Shown here: positions 1 through 12,466 of the stretch, in pieces | Numbering within the stretch: position 1 is the stretch's first letter | How the letters are laid out: each line of letters opens with the position of its first letter | Source of the DNA: Paraburkholderia podalyriae | GTDB taxonomy: Bacteria > Pseudomonadota > Gammaproteobacteria > Burkholderiales > Burkholderiaceae | Length of the DNA: 64,000 bases | Reading direction: 5' to 3' | Assembly (NCBI RefSeq): GCF_014397785.1 | Contig: NZ_VZQQ01000002.1 | Location: 248,001 to 312,000, forward strand | Program-made: the position numbers and the translations under genes | The notes under the pieces: model-generated | Databases searched by the model: none | Seen by the model: the letters and a program-made list of their open reading frames with translations, nothing else | What the model was told of the DNA's origin: nothing

Positions 1-907
1 GCAGGTTCACGAGCGGTGCGCGCAGATCGTGCGACACGCTGTAGACGAACATTTCGTTGTCCTGGGTCTGCTGGCGCAGCGTCTCGTTGATGCGCGCGAG
101 TTCAGCGGCACGGCGCTCGAGGTCCGCGTGAAAGCGCGCCTCGATGCGCTCGGCTTCGAGCAGACGCCGGCTCGTCTCGTGCAAGGTCAGATCGATCCGC
201 GCGATTTCATCGCTGCCCGCGCCGACCGGCGCGAGCGGCTCATTGCCGGCGAGCCGGCCCGCATTGTCGGACAGCAGCGCGAGCCGGCCGCGCACGCCGC
301 GCGTGAACATCCAGACGGCGAGCGCGACGAACACCAGCGAACCCAACGCGGCCGCGACGATCAACGTCTGTTCCCGCTCGCGCACCGCGGCGACGGAACT
401 CGAGCGCGAGGTATCGAGGCGTCGCTCCTCGGTCTGGAACGCGGTCACCTGCAAACGGAAACGATCGAGCACGTCGGCCCGCGCCAGATCGTGGAAGCGC
501 TCGAGAATCTCGCCGCGCCGTCCGGCGTGCAGCACGTCCTGGATCCGGTCCGACCACTGGCGATAGGCCTGCGCCGCCTGACGCACCTCGGCCACGCGCT
601 CGACCTGGGCGGGATCGTCGGCGACGAGTTCGGCGAGCTCGTCGATGCGCCGGTCGATGTCCACCCACACTGCGAGCGGGGTCGTGAAGTGCGCGTCGCT
701 GGCAAGCACCGCGCCACGCAGCGCGACCGATTCGGACAGCACCGGATCGAGAATCGCCGTGGTCTGGCGCAGCACCTCCTCGCTATGCATTGCCCAGCGC
801 TCGGCCAACGTCGCGTCAGCCTGCGCCTTCACCAGGCTGGAGAGCAGCGCGAGTTCGAAGACGGCCGGGATCGCGATCAGCAACAGGCCTTTAGTGGTCA
901 GTCTCAT
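1..907 (-). CDS. CHASE3-type sensor histidine kinase, 5' part (truncated by window edge)
   Basis: Translating the minus strand from an ATG at 907 gives 302 codons that run off the left edge. A membrane segment (about residues 6-27) is followed by a roughly 150-residue helical periplasmic region of CHASE3 type, a second membrane segment (about 180-200), a HAMP-like linker and a coiled coil. Just inside the window is the phosphoacceptor box YSVSHDLRAPLVN, with His293 as the expected phosphorylation site. The ATPase domain lies outside. It is a membrane sensor kinase of a two-component system; neither signal nor response regulator can be seen here. The SHDLRAPL box resembles kinases of bacteriophytochrome/CHASE3 families. 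The call is firm for kinase and tentative for the CHASE3 label, which I inferred from the helical arrangement. Confidence 0.85.
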   Translation of the reverse strand, partial: MRLTTKGLLLIAIPAVFELALLSSLVKAQADATLAERWAMHSEEVLRQTTAILDPVLSESVALRGAVLASDAHFTTPLAVWVDIDRRIDELAELVADDPAQVERVAEVRQAAQAYRQWSDRIQDVLHAGRRGEILERFHDLARADVLDRFRLQVTAFQTEERRLDTSRSSSVAAVREREQTLIVAAALGSLVFVALAVWMFTRGVRGRLALLSDNAGRLAGNEPLAPVGAGSDEIARIDLTLHETSRRLLEAERIEARFHADLERRAAELARINETLRQQTQDNEMFVYSVSHDLRAPLVNL

Positions 908-1103
908 GCGGTCCCATTGGACGGGTTGGCCGACGGCTCATACACGGAGTCGGCACATTATGTCGGCGTTTGCGCGCGACGACAAAGAGGAAACGAACCG
1001 GGCGACCATAGCAACCCGACGCGTCAGGATTTCGAATGAGGATGTAATTTAAATCGAATATTTCGCCCCAGTCTGGGTCATCCCGCCCATCGATGTCGCC
1101 TAG

Positions 1104-1120
1104 TGCACTTCATTTGTGCT
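1104..1120 (+). promoter_or_regulatory. Candidate NtrC binding site upstream of amt
   Basis: TGCACTTCATTTGTGCT has the form TGCAC-N7-GTGCT, the same 17-base architecture as enterobacterial NtrC enhancers (consensus TGCAC-N7-GTGCA). It lies about 140 bases before the start site predicted from the sigma-54 element, a usual enhancer distance. A weaker TGCAC-N7-AAGCA occurs at 1199-1215. The match is seen directly; binding is inferred. Confidence 0.5.
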
Positions 1121-1228
1121 TTGTATATCTATAGAGGTGCATGGCGCGCCCCGCAGCGGATTGCGCAAAACGGTCGGATTGCCATCCCGGTGCCCGTTTG
1201 CACCGCATCGAAGCAATCCGCACGATTT

Positions 1229-1243
1229 TGGCCCACTTCTTGC
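1229..1243 (+). promoter_or_regulatory. Candidate sigma-54 (-24/-12) promoter of amt
   Basis: TGGCCCACTTCTTGC fits the sigma-54 pattern TGGCACG-N4-TTGC, with the required ten bases between the GG and GC doublets and two differences in the -24 element. Transcription would begin near 1254, about 30 bases before the ATG at 1283. Together with the upstream NtrC-like site it suggests nitrogen-limitation control, as is usual for amt genes. Confidence 0.5.
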
Positions 1244-1282
1244 TCGCATAGCGCACTTTTTTGGCATAAGCGGGACATATCG

Positions 1283-2162
1283 ATGGAAAGTCTGAAATAC
1301 GGGCTCCAAATTCAACCCGCAGCTGTTCGCGACGTTCGTGCTGGTCGGCTTCGTTTATCCGTTCTTCGAAGGCATCGCGTGGAATGACCGCTTCGGCATC
1401 CAGGGCTGGCTCACCCGGGCTTTCGGCGCGCCGTTCCATGACTTCGCGGGCTCCGTGGTGGTTCACGCGTTCGGCGGCTGGGTCGCGCTGCCGGCCGTGC
1501 TGCTGCTCGGCGCGCGCCACGGTCGCTATCACCGCGACGGCGGCATCGCCGCTCATCCGCCGTCGAACATTCCGTTTCTCGCGCTCGGCGCATGGGTGCT
1601 GACGGTCGGCTGGTTCGGCTTCAACGTGATGAGCTCGCAGACGCTCGACAAGATCAGCGGCCTCGTTGCCGTCAACTCGCTGATGGCCATGGTCGGCGGC
1701 ACGCTGACCGCGTGGTTCGCGGGCCGCAACGACCCGGGCTTCACGTACAACGGCCCGCTCGCGGGACTCGTGGCCGTGTGCGCGGGCTCGGATCTGATGC
1801 ATCCGCTCGGCGCGCTGGTCACGGGCGGCATCGCCGGCATGCTGTTCGTCTACATGTTCACCTGCGTGCAGAACCGCTGGCGCATCGACGACGTGCTCGG
1901 TGTGTGGCCGCTGCACGGCTTGTGCGGCGCATGGGGCGGCATCGCGGCGGGGATCTTCGGCACCCACGCGCTCGGCGGGCTGGGCGGTGTGTCGTTCGCC
2001 TCGCAGGTCATCGGCACGCTCGGCGGCATCGTCGTGTCGGGGCTCGGCGGCACGGTCGTGTATGGCGTGATCCGCATGACGGTCGGTCTGCGGCTCGACC
2101 AGGAAGAGGAGTACAACGGCGCCGATCTGTCGATTCACAAGATTTCGGCGACGCCGGAGTGA
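1283..2162 (+). pseudogene. amtB: Ammonium transporter (Amt family), internal deletion and frameshift
   Basis: Most of an Amt/Rh ammonium channel is readable in one frame from about 1296 to 2162, including both pore histidines in VVVHAFGGWVAL and LHGLCGAWGG and a typical cytoplasmic tail. That frame has no good start: reading upstream it meets TGA at 1293-1295. The ATG at 1283 begins MESLK, which matches the N-terminus I recall for Burkholderia-type Amt proteins, but it is in another frame and stops at 1385-1387. Family members are about 400 residues, so roughly the first 100 (the first few membrane helices) are missing, with the junction near 1300-1311. A GTG at 1338 could give a 274-residue fragment, unlikely to form a channel. 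No glnK is adjacent. The MESLK comparison is from memory; the frame break is directly visible. Confidence 0.75.
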
Positions 2163-2245
2163 ACCTGGCGGCGCTCGCGGGAAGTGGGACAGGCGCGGGC
2201 CACGAGCCTGTCCCCAAATGCCCCGCGCCGATGTTAGACTTCGCG

Positions 2246-2298
2246 CCTGGAGATGGCATTCTCCATTAACCGCCCTTGTGGCTGATGATGCCTGCTAC
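2246..2298 (+). promoter_or_regulatory. Fluoride riboswitch (crcB RNA motif)
   Basis: The segment carries the conserved core of the crcB motif: GGAGATGGCATTCTCC, then ATTAAC, then a GCC/GGC hairpin and GGCTGATGATGCCTGCT. The GGAGA/TCTCC stem and the long-range GGCAT/ATGCC pairing are both present. It lies 75 bases upstream of crcB. Downstream, GGCATC at 2317-2322 could pair with aptamer bases GATGCC at 2287-2292, a plausible switching stem. No U-rich terminator follows, so control is more likely at translation. Confidence 0.93.
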
Positions 2299-2372
2299 GC
2301 CCGGTTATGCGGACGCGGCATCAACTCGCCCGCATCAACCGGTTTGTCGACATTCCGGTTCGATCCTCTTCC

Positions 2373-2753
2373 ATGTATTGGTCTTTTCTCGCTGTCGCGA
2401 TTGGCGGCGCTCTCGGCTCGCTGTTTCGCTGGTTTCTCGGCTTTCGACTGAACGCGGTCTTTAGCGATCTGCCGCTTGGCACGCTCGCCGCCAACATGAT
2501 CGCCGGCTACATCATCGGCGTGGCGGTCGCGGGCTTCGCGCGCGTGCCCCAACTCGCGCCGGAATGGCGACTGTTCGTCATCACCGGTCTGATGGGTGGC
2601 CTGTCGACGTTCTCGACGTTCTCCGCCGAGGTCGTACAGCGCCTGCAGGACGGCCGGCTCGGCTGGGCGGCCGGCGAAGTGGCGATTCACGTGAGCACGT
2701 CGCTGATCATGACGATTCTCGGCATCGCGACGGTTTCTTTGCTGGCGCGCTGA
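2373..2753 (+). CDS. crcB: Fluoride ion channel CrcB/Fluc
   Basis: This 126-residue protein has the four-helix layout of Fluc channels, which form antiparallel dimers in the inner membrane and export fluoride. Signature segments are [13 protein letters not shown] near the N-terminus, [14 protein letters not shown] in helix 2 and the helix-3 break [13 protein letters not shown]. The ATG at 2373 was preferred over an in-frame start at 2307 because it gives the usual N-terminus ([12 protein letters not shown]) and family length. The riboswitch just upstream supports the function: expression should rise when fluoride is bound. The gene appears to stand alone. Confidence 0.96.
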   Translation: MYWSFLAVAIGGALGSLFRWFLGFRLNAVFSDLPLGTLAANMIAGYIIGVAVAGFARVPQLAPEWRLFVITGLMGGLSTFSTFSAEVVQRLQDGRLGWAAGEVAIHVSTSLIMTILGIATVSLLAR

Positions 2754-2872
2754 AGCAACGCCCGCGAAATCAGTTCAAAAACGCGGTTTTAAAGTCACCT
2801 TCCCGAGTCGTCAACCCGCTGTGCAGATGCCATTGGGGCATTCGTTTTGCTGCGGACTTCGTTAATGCCCCG

Positions 2873-2976
2873 ACAATAAAAAAAAGGCGTCACGTTGCCG
2901 CGACGCCTTAAAAGTTCTAGCCATTCCGAGGGCCGTGCTAGAACCTGAGAGAAGGTATTCGAAAACCGCAAGCCCA
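2873..2976 (-). ncRNA. Candidate small RNA ending in a Rho-independent terminator
   Basis: Read on the minus strand this is a short structured stretch: a single-stranded, pyrimidine-rich leader (ACCUUCUCUCAG), a perfect 8-bp hairpin with arms GTTCTAGC/GCTAGAAC (2937-2944 and 2914-2921), then the terminator hairpin and eight U. No protein gene ends here on this strand, so the terminator needs another transcript. The 5' end is a guess: TTATAT around 2977-2982 is a possible -10 but no good -35 precedes it, and a TTGACT further upstream (about 3087-3092) could give a longer RNA. The hairpins are directly seen; the RNA gene is inferred. Confidence 0.35.
2878..2909 (-). terminator. Rho-independent terminator
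   Basis: Arms AAGGCGTC (2884-2891) and GACGCCTT (2902-2909) form a perfect 8-bp stem around a 10-base loop. On the minus strand it is followed by eight T (complement of A at 2878-2885). On the plus strand the hairpin is followed by AAAAGTTC, so it should not terminate crcB. Confidence 0.75.
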
Positions 2977-3120
2977 TATAATGGGTGATCGATCCTGGAT
3001 TCCGGGAATTTGCGCTCGCATGCATCAGATGCAACCGACGGAGCGACTTTCGAAATGAGGTTCCATTTTTTATGGTTATGCTGACTAAGTCAAGCAAAAA
3101 GATGTAGTCGCCCCCGCCAA

Positions 3121-3137
3121 TCGGAAATTTCTTCCGA
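3121..3137. promoter_or_regulatory. Perfect palindromic operator, probably for the IclR-family regulator
   Basis: TCGGAAATTTCTTCCGA is a perfect inverted repeat (TCGGAA-N5-TTCCGA) and has the GGAA-N5-TTCC form of E. coli IclR operators. Looser copies with six-base spacers occur at about 3049-3066 (TCGAAATGAGGTTCCA) and 3234-3252 (TTTGAAATACTGTTCCAAA). The sites surround the start of the regulator gene, suggesting autoregulation. Confidence 0.55.
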
Positions 3138-3258
3138 TACAATGAATTTCCTAAAAATAATCGAATGAACGCCCCGGTTTGGAGATGCCCGCGCCCGCTG
3201 CGAGCGGCCATCACCAGGTTGTCGAACGAACAATTTGAAATACTGTTCCAAAAAACGC

Positions 3259-4104
3259 ATGAACCGCTCCACACGTAGCCAAACCGTCGCCGCCAAGGTC
3301 CCCGCCGGCAAAGACCGGGACGGCCCGGGCGATGAAGTCACCGCGCTCGCGCGCGGCCTGACCGTATTGCGCGCCGTCGCGGCCGCGCATGCTCCACTTA
3401 GCAATCGCGAACTCGCCGAGTTGACCGGCATTCCGAAGCCCACGGTGTCGCGCATCACCGCGACCCTCGTGGGCACCGGTTTTCTACTGCGACTGCCCGA
3501 CAGCGAGCGCTTCGTGCTGACCTCGTCAGTGCTGGAACTAAGCAACGGCTTTCTGCGCAATTTCGACATCCGCTCTCGCGCGCGGCCATTCCTGATCGAA
3601 CTCGCGGAATGCACCGCGTTATCGGTCCATCTCGCGGTGCGCGACCGCTACGACATGGTCGTGATCGACACCATCCGACCGCGCTCGGCGGTGCTCGTGT
3701 CGCGGCTCGAAGTCGGCGCGCGCATGAGCCTGACGCGCACCGCAGTCGGCCGGGCATACCTCGCGTCGCTCGCGCAGCCGGACCGCGACCGCCTGCTCGC
3801 CGGCCTGCAAACGGCCGAAGGTGACGACTGGGGCCACATCGGCAGCCGTCTCGAAAGCGCGCTCCGGGACACGCTGGAACGCGGCTTCGCGATCGCCACC
3901 GGCGAGTGGCACGACGGTTTGAACGCGATCGCCCTTGGCTTTGTCGGGCCGTCAGGCGAGCGATACGCGGTCAACTGCGGCGGCTCCGCCGACCAGTGTC
4001 CGCGCGACTGGCTGATTTCGCGCGCCGCGCCCGCGCTGCTCGAATGCATCGACAAGATCGTGCTCGAGATTGGCGGCGCCCCGGGGCGCCGGCTCGACGA
4101 ATAG
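3259..4104 (+). CDS. IclR-family transcriptional regulator
   Basis: A 281-residue protein with the IclR layout: an N-terminal winged helix-turn-helix (about residues 22-80, with LSNRELAELTGIPKPTVSRITATL) and a C-terminal effector-binding domain of GAF-like fold (about 95-265). IclR proteins bind palindromic DNA as dimers or tetramers and usually control a neighbouring catabolic operon, but the next gene is a drug-efflux operon on the same strand 435 bases away, so the target is unclear. The ATG at 3259 was preferred to an in-frame TTG at 3235 because the upstream bases belong to an operator-like repeat. The ligand cannot be told from sequence. Confidence 0.9.
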   Translation: MNRSTRSQTVAAKVPAGKDRDGPGDEVTALARGLTVLRAVAAAHAPLSNRELAELTGIPKPTVSRITATLVGTGFLLRLPDSERFVLTSSVLELSNGFLRNFDIRSRARPFLIELAECTALSVHLAVRDRYDMVVIDTIRPRSAVLVSRLEVGARMSLTRTAVGRAYLASLAQPDRDRLLAGLQTAEGDDWGHIGSRLESALRDTLERGFAIATGEWHDGLNAIALGFVGPSGERYAVNCGGSADQCPRDWLISRAAPALLECIDKIVLEIGGAPGRRLDE

Positions 4105-4539
4105 GCCCGTCGGCCGCAACGGGCGCCAAATGGCGCCACGCGCTGGCGGCCTGGGCGGCGCCAGCCGCCTTCGATCCGCGCAATGACGACGGTAGCCCGC
4201 CTTCGCCCGACGCTTCGCCAACATCCTGTAACCTTCGTAATCAAACGAAAAATACGCAGCTGGACTGTTACGGAGGCCGCAACGTACGATCACGCATCCC
4301 GTCGCGGGAACGCCCTCGGCGAGCCGCGAGCGCCGTCGAAACGGCCTCGCCCATCCGTGATGATTTCGCATTGCGTTAACATCTCTGTCCCGCGCCTCGA
4401 GTAGCATCGCGCTGAACATTGCGCGGCGCCCGCCGCTACAACCGCCTGATATGCCGCCCATGTGCCGGCCCGCCGCCCTTCGAATGGCGGCGACCGCCTG
4501 AGCGGCTCACATCATAAAGCCAGCCACCTGACCGAACCG
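4105..4539. other. 435-base gap between the IclR gene and mdtA
   Basis: No credible gene. A small GGCGCC/AAAT/GGCGCC hairpin (4122-4137) follows the IclR stop but lacks a T-tract. The rest presumably holds the mdtABC promoter, though no strong -35/-10 pair is evident. Confidence 0.4.
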
Positions 4540-5946
4540 ATGGACGAACAACCAAAGCACCCGGAAACCCAACGCCCTGCCGCTTCCCAGCCATCCGCGA
4601 ACGGAGCGCAAGCGAGCGCGCCCGGCGCGGTGAAACGCCGCCGTGGCCGCACCATCGCGCTGATCGTCGCGGTGCTGGTCGTGCTCGGCGCCGTGCTGTG
4701 GCGCTGGCATCCGTGGGGCGGCCCGGGCAGCGGCGCCAGCGCACCGGCTGCCGCGAGCGGCGCGCGCGGCGGCCGCTTCGGCCGCGGCGGTCCGAACGCG
4801 ATGGCCAACATGCCGCAGCCGGTGCACGTCGCCGCCGCGACGCAGGGCGAGATGCCGGTCGTGCTGACCGCGCTCGGCACGGTCACGCCGCTCGCCACCG
4901 TCACCGTGCTGCCGCAGCTGAGCGGCGTGCTGCAGGACGTCTATTTCAAGGAAGGCCAGATGGTCAAGAAGGGCGACGTGCTGGCCCAGATCGATCCGCG
5001 CCCCTATGAGATTTCGCTGCGCAACGCCGAAGGCACGCTGGTGCGCGACCAGGCGCTGCTCGCCACCGCGCGTCTCGATCTGAAGCGCTATCAGACGCTG
5101 CTCGCGCAGGACTCGATCGCGAGCCAGCAGGTCGACACCCAGGCGTCGCTGGTGCGGCAATACGAGGGCACGGTGAAGTCCGACCAGGCGAACGTCGACA
5201 GCTTCAAGCTCGACCTCGTCTACGCGCGCATCACCGCGCCGGTGTCGGGGCGCGTCGGTCTGCGCCAGGTCGACCCGGGCAACTACGTGACCTCGGGCCT
5301 GACGAACGGCATCGTCGTGATCACGCAGCTCGATCCGATCAGCGTGGTCTTCACGACCTCCGAGGACAACCTGCAGCAGATCATCCAGCACACGCAGAAC
5401 GGCGAGCAGCTGTCGGCCACCGCGTACGACCGTAGCAACACGCACTCGCTCGAAGTCGGCTCGCTGAAAACGATGGACAACCAGATCGACACGACCACCG
5501 GCACGATCAAGCTGCGCGCGATCTTCGAGAACAAGGACAACGGCTTGTTCCCGAATCAGTTCGTCAACACGCGCCTGCTCGTCGATACGATCCGGAACGC
5601 GGTGATCGTGCCGACCTCGGCGGTGCTCAACGGCTCGATGGGTCCCTTCGTGTACGTCGTGAAGCCCGACAACACGGTCACTGTGCGCCCGGTCAAGGTC
5701 GGCCCGGTCGACGGCGAGCGCTCCAGCATCCAGTCGGGTCTCGCGCTCGGCGAGCGCGTCGTGATCGACGGTTCGGACCGGCTGCGCGAAGGCTCGAAGA
5801 TCACGATCCCGGCCGAGCGGCCGCGTGGCGCATCCGGCGCATCCGGCGCATCGGCCGCATCCGGCGCGCACGGCGCGAGCGCTCCGGCGAGCGCCTCGGG
5901 CGCGCACGCGCATCGCGGCCGGCACGCGTCGCAAGCCTCGCAATAA
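4540..5946 (+). CDS. mdtA: RND efflux periplasmic adaptor, MdtA-like
   Basis: A 468-residue membrane fusion protein. A basic stretch (KRRRGR) precedes one membrane anchor (about residues 37-54), then a Gly/Ala linker, the lipoyl/barrel-sandwich half near PQLSGVLQDVYFKEGQMVKKGDVLAQID, an alpha-hairpin (about 150-220) and the beta-barrel/membrane-proximal domain. The last 40 residues are an Ala/Ser/Gly/His-rich tail not needed by the family. It should link the MdtB/MdtC pump to an outer membrane channel. The start at 4540 (MDEQPKH) was chosen over an in-frame ATG at 4462. mdtB follows after 23 bases, so these genes form an operon. No outer-membrane channel gene follows mdtC, so the tunnel must be encoded elsewhere. 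Confidence 0.93.
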   Translation: MDEQPKHPETQRPAASQPSANGAQASAPGAVKRRRGRTIALIVAVLVVLGAVLWRWHPWGGPGSGASAPAAASGARGGRFGRGGPNAMANMPQPVHVAAATQGEMPVVLTALGTVTPLATVTVLPQLSGVLQDVYFKEGQMVKKGDVLAQIDPRPYEISLRNAEGTLVRDQALLATARLDLKRYQTLLAQDSIASQQVDTQASLVRQYEGTVKSDQANVDSFKLDLVYARITAPVSGRVGLRQVDPGNYVTSGLTNGIVVITQLDPISVVFTTSEDNLQQIIQHTQNGEQLSATAYDRSNTHSLEVGSLKTMDNQIDTTTGTIKLRAIFENKDNGLFPNQFVNTRLLVDTIRNAVIVPTSAVLNGSMGPFVYVVKPDNTVTVRPVKVGPVDGERSSIQSGLALGERVVIDGSDRLREGSKITIPAERPRGASGASGASAASGAHGASAPASASGAHAHRGRHASQASQ

Positions 5947-5969
5947 AGTAAAGGCACGACACTTACCGC

Positions 5970-8900
5970 ATGAATCCATCCCGCGCTTTTATTCTGCGTC
6001 CCGTCGGCACCGCGCTGCTGATGGCGGCGATCATGCTGGTCGGCCTCGTCGCGCTGCGCTTTCTGCCGCTCTCCGCGTTGCCCGAGGTCGACTATCCGAC
6101 GATCCAGGTGCAGACCTTCTATCCGGGCGCGAGCCCGGACGTGATGACGTCCTCGGTGACGGCGCCGCTCGAGCGGCAGTTCGGGCAGATGCCGTCGCTG
6201 AATCAGATGTCGTCGCAAAGCTCGGCCGGCTCGTCGATCATCACGCTGCAGTTCAGCCTCGACCTGCCGCTCGACATCGCCGAGCAGGAGGTCCAAGCGG
6301 CGATCAACGCGGCGGGCAACCTGCTGCCGTCCGACCTGCCCGCGCCGCCGATCTACGCGAAGGTCAACCCGGCCGACGCGCCGATCATCACGCTCGCGAT
6401 CACGTCGAAGACGCTGCCGCTCACGCAGGTGCAGGATCTCGCCGACACGCGTCTCGCGCAGAAGATTTCGCAGGTCGCGGGGGTGGGTCTCGTGAGCCTT
6501 TCGGGCGGCCAGCGCCCGGCGATCCGCATTCAGGCGAACCCGCGCGCGCTCGCCGCGTATGGCCTGAATCTCGACGACCTGCGCACCACGATCTCGAACC
6601 TGAACGTCAACACCCCGAAGGGCAATTTCGACGGCCCGACGCGCAACTACACGATCAATTCGAACGACCAGCTGACCGACGCCGACCAGTACAAGAGCGC
6701 CGTGGTCGCATACAAGAGCGGGCGTCCGGTGATGCTGACCGACGTCGCGAGCATCGTCGCGGGACCGGAGAATACGAAGCTCGGCGCGTGGGTCGACACC
6801 ACGCCCGCGATCATCCTGAACGTGCAGCGCCAGCCGGGCGCGAACGTGATCCAGGTGGTCGACAGCATCAAGGCGCTGCTGCCGCGGCTGCAGCAGTCGC
6901 TGCCCGCCTCGCTCGACGTGCAGGTCGTCACCGACCGCACCACGACGATCCGCGCGTCGGTGCGCGACGTGCAGTTCGAACTGGCGATGTCGGTCGTGCT
7001 GGTCGTGCTCGTGATGTACCTGTTCCTCGCCAACGTCTACGCGACGATCATTCCGAGCCTGTCGGTGCCGCTGTCGCTGATCGGCACGCTCGCCGTGATG
7101 TACCTGTGCGGTTTCTCGCTCGACAACCTGTCGCTGATGGCGCTGACCATCGCCACCGGCTTCGTCGTCGACGACGCGATCGTGATGATCGAGAACATCG
7201 CGCGCTATGTCGAGGAAGGCGACACGGCGCTCGAAGCCGCGCTGAAGGGCTCGAAGCAGATCGGCTTCACGATCATTTCGCTGACGGTCTCGCTGATCGC
7301 GGTGCTGATTCCGCTGCTCTTCATGGGCGACGTGGTCGGGCGCCTGTTCCATGAATTCGCGATCACGCTGGCGGTGACGATCGTCATTTCGGCGGTCGTG
7401 TCGCTGACGCTGGTGCCGATGATGTGCGCGAAGCTGTTGCGCCACACGCCGCCGCACGACAGTCACCGCTTCGAGGCGAAGGCGCACCGCGCGATCGACT
7501 GGGTGATCGCGCGCTACGCGGTCGCGCTCACGTGGGTGCTGAACCGTCAACGCTCCACGCTGGTCGTCGCGCTGCTCACGCTGGTGCTGACCGGCCTGCT
7601 GTACGTGTTCGTGCCGAAAGGCTTCTTCCCGGTGCAGGACACCGGCGTGATCCAGGCGATCACGCAGATGCCGCAGTCGGTGTCGTTCGCATCGATGGCC
7701 GAGCGTCAGCAGGCGCTCGCCGACCAGATCCTGAAGAACCCGGACGTCGAAAGCCTGACCTCGTTCATCGGCGTGGATGGCAGCAACATCACGCTGAACA
7801 GCGGCCGCATGCTGATCAACCTGAAGCCGCGTGACGACCGCAGCAACACCGCGAGCGACGTGATCCGCCAGTTGCAGAAGGACGTCGCGCATATTCCGGG
7901 CGCGTCGCTGTACATGCAGCCGGTGCAGGACCTGACGATCGACTCGACCGTGAGCCCGACGCAGTATCAGTTCATGCTGACCGATCCGAACATCGGCGAA
8001 TTCACGACGTGGGTGCCGAAGCTGGTCGACCGGCTCAAGCAGTCGCCCGAACTCGCGGACGTCGCAACCAATCTGCAGGACAACGGCCGCTCGGTGTTCA
8101 TCGAGATCGACCGCGAGACCGCCGCGCGCTTCGGCATCACGCCGGCCACCATCGACAGCGCGTTGTACGACGCGTTCGGCCAGCGCATCATTTCAACGAT
8201 CTTCACGCAGTCGAACCAGTACCGCGTGATTCTCGAAGCGCAGCCGACGATGCAGCACTACACCACGTCGCTGAACTCGATCTATCTGCCGTCTTCCACG
8301 TCGACGGGCGGCCAGGTGCCGCTGTCGTCGATCGCGAAGTTCATCGAGCGGCCCGCGCCGCTGCTGGTCACGCACCTGAGCCAGTTCCCCGCCACCACCG
8401 TGTCCTTCAACCTCGCGCCGGGTTCGTCGCTCGGCGCGGCCGTGAAGGCGATCGAGCAGGCCGAAAAAGACGTCGGCCTGCCCGCGTCGTTCCAGACGCG
8501 CTTCCAGGGCGCGGCGCTCGCGTTCCAGGCGTCGCTCGCCAACGAGCTGTTCCTGATCCTCGCGGCGATCGTCACGATGTACATCGTGCTCGGCGTGCTG
8601 TACGAGAGCTTCATCCATCCGATCACGATTCTGTCGACGCTGCCGTCGGCCGGCGTCGGCGCGCTGCTCGCGCTACTGATCACCGGCCACGATCTCGACA
8701 TCATTGGGATCATCGGCATCGTGCTGCTGATCGGTATCGTGAAGAAGAACGCGATCATGATGATCGACTTCGCGCTCTACGCCGAGCGCGAGGAAGGCAA
8801 GCCGCCGCGCGAGGCGATCTACCAGGCGTGCCTGCTGCGCTTCCGGCCGATCCTGATGACCACGCTCGCCGCGCTGCTCGGCGCGCTGCCGCTGATGCTC

Positions 8901-9104
8901 GGCACCGGCGCGGGCTCGGAGCTGCGCCGTCCGCTCGGTATCGCGATCGCCGGCGGCCTGATCGTGAGCCAGCTGCTGACACTGTTCACGACGCCGGTGA
9001 TCTATCTCGCGTTCGATTCGCTCGGCCGCCGGCTGCGCGAGCGCTTCCACCGCGGCGATTCGTCCGGTAGCGCCGCGCCGCCCGCCACCGATGCAGGGAA
9101 CTGA
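5970..9104 (+). CDS. mdtB: RND multidrug efflux permease, MdtB-like
   Basis: A 1044-residue inner-membrane proton/drug antiporter of the HAE-RND family with the duplicated six-plus-six helix plan and two large periplasmic loops. The N-terminus [20 protein letters not shown] and the early [14 protein letters not shown] are hallmarks of MdtB. The helix-4 motif [17 protein letters not shown] contains the paired aspartates (401-402) that relay protons. Helices 10-12 hold [15 protein letters not shown]. In E. coli MdtB and MdtC form a mixed B2C trimer in which MdtC moves substrate and MdtB supports proton flow; the adjacent mdtC fits that. Full length, no lesions. Confidence 0.95.
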   Translation: MNPSRAFILRPVGTALLMAAIMLVGLVALRFLPLSALPEVDYPTIQVQTFYPGASPDVMTSSVTAPLERQFGQMPSLNQMSSQSSAGSSIITLQFSLDLPLDIAEQEVQAAINAAGNLLPSDLPAPPIYAKVNPADAPIITLAITSKTLPLTQVQDLADTRLAQKISQVAGVGLVSLSGGQRPAIRIQANPRALAAYGLNLDDLRTTISNLNVNTPKGNFDGPTRNYTINSNDQLTDADQYKSAVVAYKSGRPVMLTDVASIVAGPENTKLGAWVDTTPAIILNVQRQPGANVIQVVDSIKALLPRLQQSLPASLDVQVVTDRTTTIRASVRDVQFELAMSVVLVVLVMYLFLANVYATIIPSLSVPLSLIGTLAVMYLCGFSLDNLSLMALTIATGFVVDDAIVMIENIARYVEEGDTALEAALKGSKQIGFTIISLTVSLIAVLIPLLFMGDVVGRLFHEFAITLAVTIVISAVVSLTLVPMMCAKLLRHTPPHDSHRFEAKAHRAIDWVIARYAVALTWVLNRQRSTLVVALLTLVLTGLLYVFVPKGFFPVQDTGVIQAITQMPQSVSFASMAERQQALADQILKNPDVESLTSFIGVDGSNITLNSGRMLINLKPRDDRSNTASDVIRQLQKDVAHIPGASLYMQPVQDLTIDSTVSPTQYQFMLTDPNIGEFTTWVPKLVDRLKQSPELADVATNLQDNGRSVFIEIDRETAARFGITPATIDSALYDAFGQRIISTIFTQSNQYRVILEAQPTMQHYTTSLNSIYLPSSTSTGGQVPLSSIAKFIERPAPLLVTHLSQFPATTVSFNLAPGSSLGAAVKAIEQAEKDVGLPASFQTRFQGAALAFQASLANELFLILAAIVTMYIVLGVLYESFIHPITILSTLPSAGVGALLALLITGHDLDIIGIIGIVLLIGIVKKNAIMMIDFALYAEREEGKPPREAIYQACLLRFRPILMTTLAALLGALPLMLGTGAGSELRRPLGIAIAGGLIVSQLLTLFTTPVIYLAFDSLGRRLRERFHRGDSSGSAAPPATDAGN

Positions 9105-9107
9105 GCG

Positions 9108-12434
<3,327 letters not shown>

Positions 12435-12466
12435 TGCAGTGGCGGTGGCGCGCACAGCGGTGGCGC

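Larger units (their letters stand above)
908..1282. other. Divergent gap between sensor kinase and amt remnant
   Basis: This 375-base gap has no convincing gene. Its right half holds the NtrC-like site and the sigma-54-like promoter listed separately. The left half is AT-richer around 1036-1060 and would carry the promoter of the minus-strand kinase, but no clear -35/-10 pair stands out. Confidence 0.5.
2754..3258. other. 505-base gap between crcB and the IclR gene
   Basis: AT-richer than its surroundings and without a convincing protein gene. It holds three successive hairpins (2835-2871, 2884-2909, 2914-2944), the middle one a strong minus-strand terminator, then a perfect IclR-type palindrome at 3121-3137. 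A minus-strand reading frame across the hairpins was rejected. Confidence 0.6.

Noticed and set aside
2795-3274. Minus-strand 159-codon frame between crcB and the IclR gene
   Set aside because: It runs through three hairpins and a strong terminator and starts inside the IclR gene; amino acid make-up resembles no family.
4122-4137. GGCGCC-AAAT-GGCGCC hairpin after the IclR gene as a terminator
   Set aside because: No T-tract follows on either strand and the stem is only six base pairs.
5556-7892. Long minus-strand reading frame opposite mdtA/mdtB
   Set aside because: Arg/His/Asp/Gln-rich shadow of high-GC coding DNA; the plus strand encodes unmistakable RND pump proteins.
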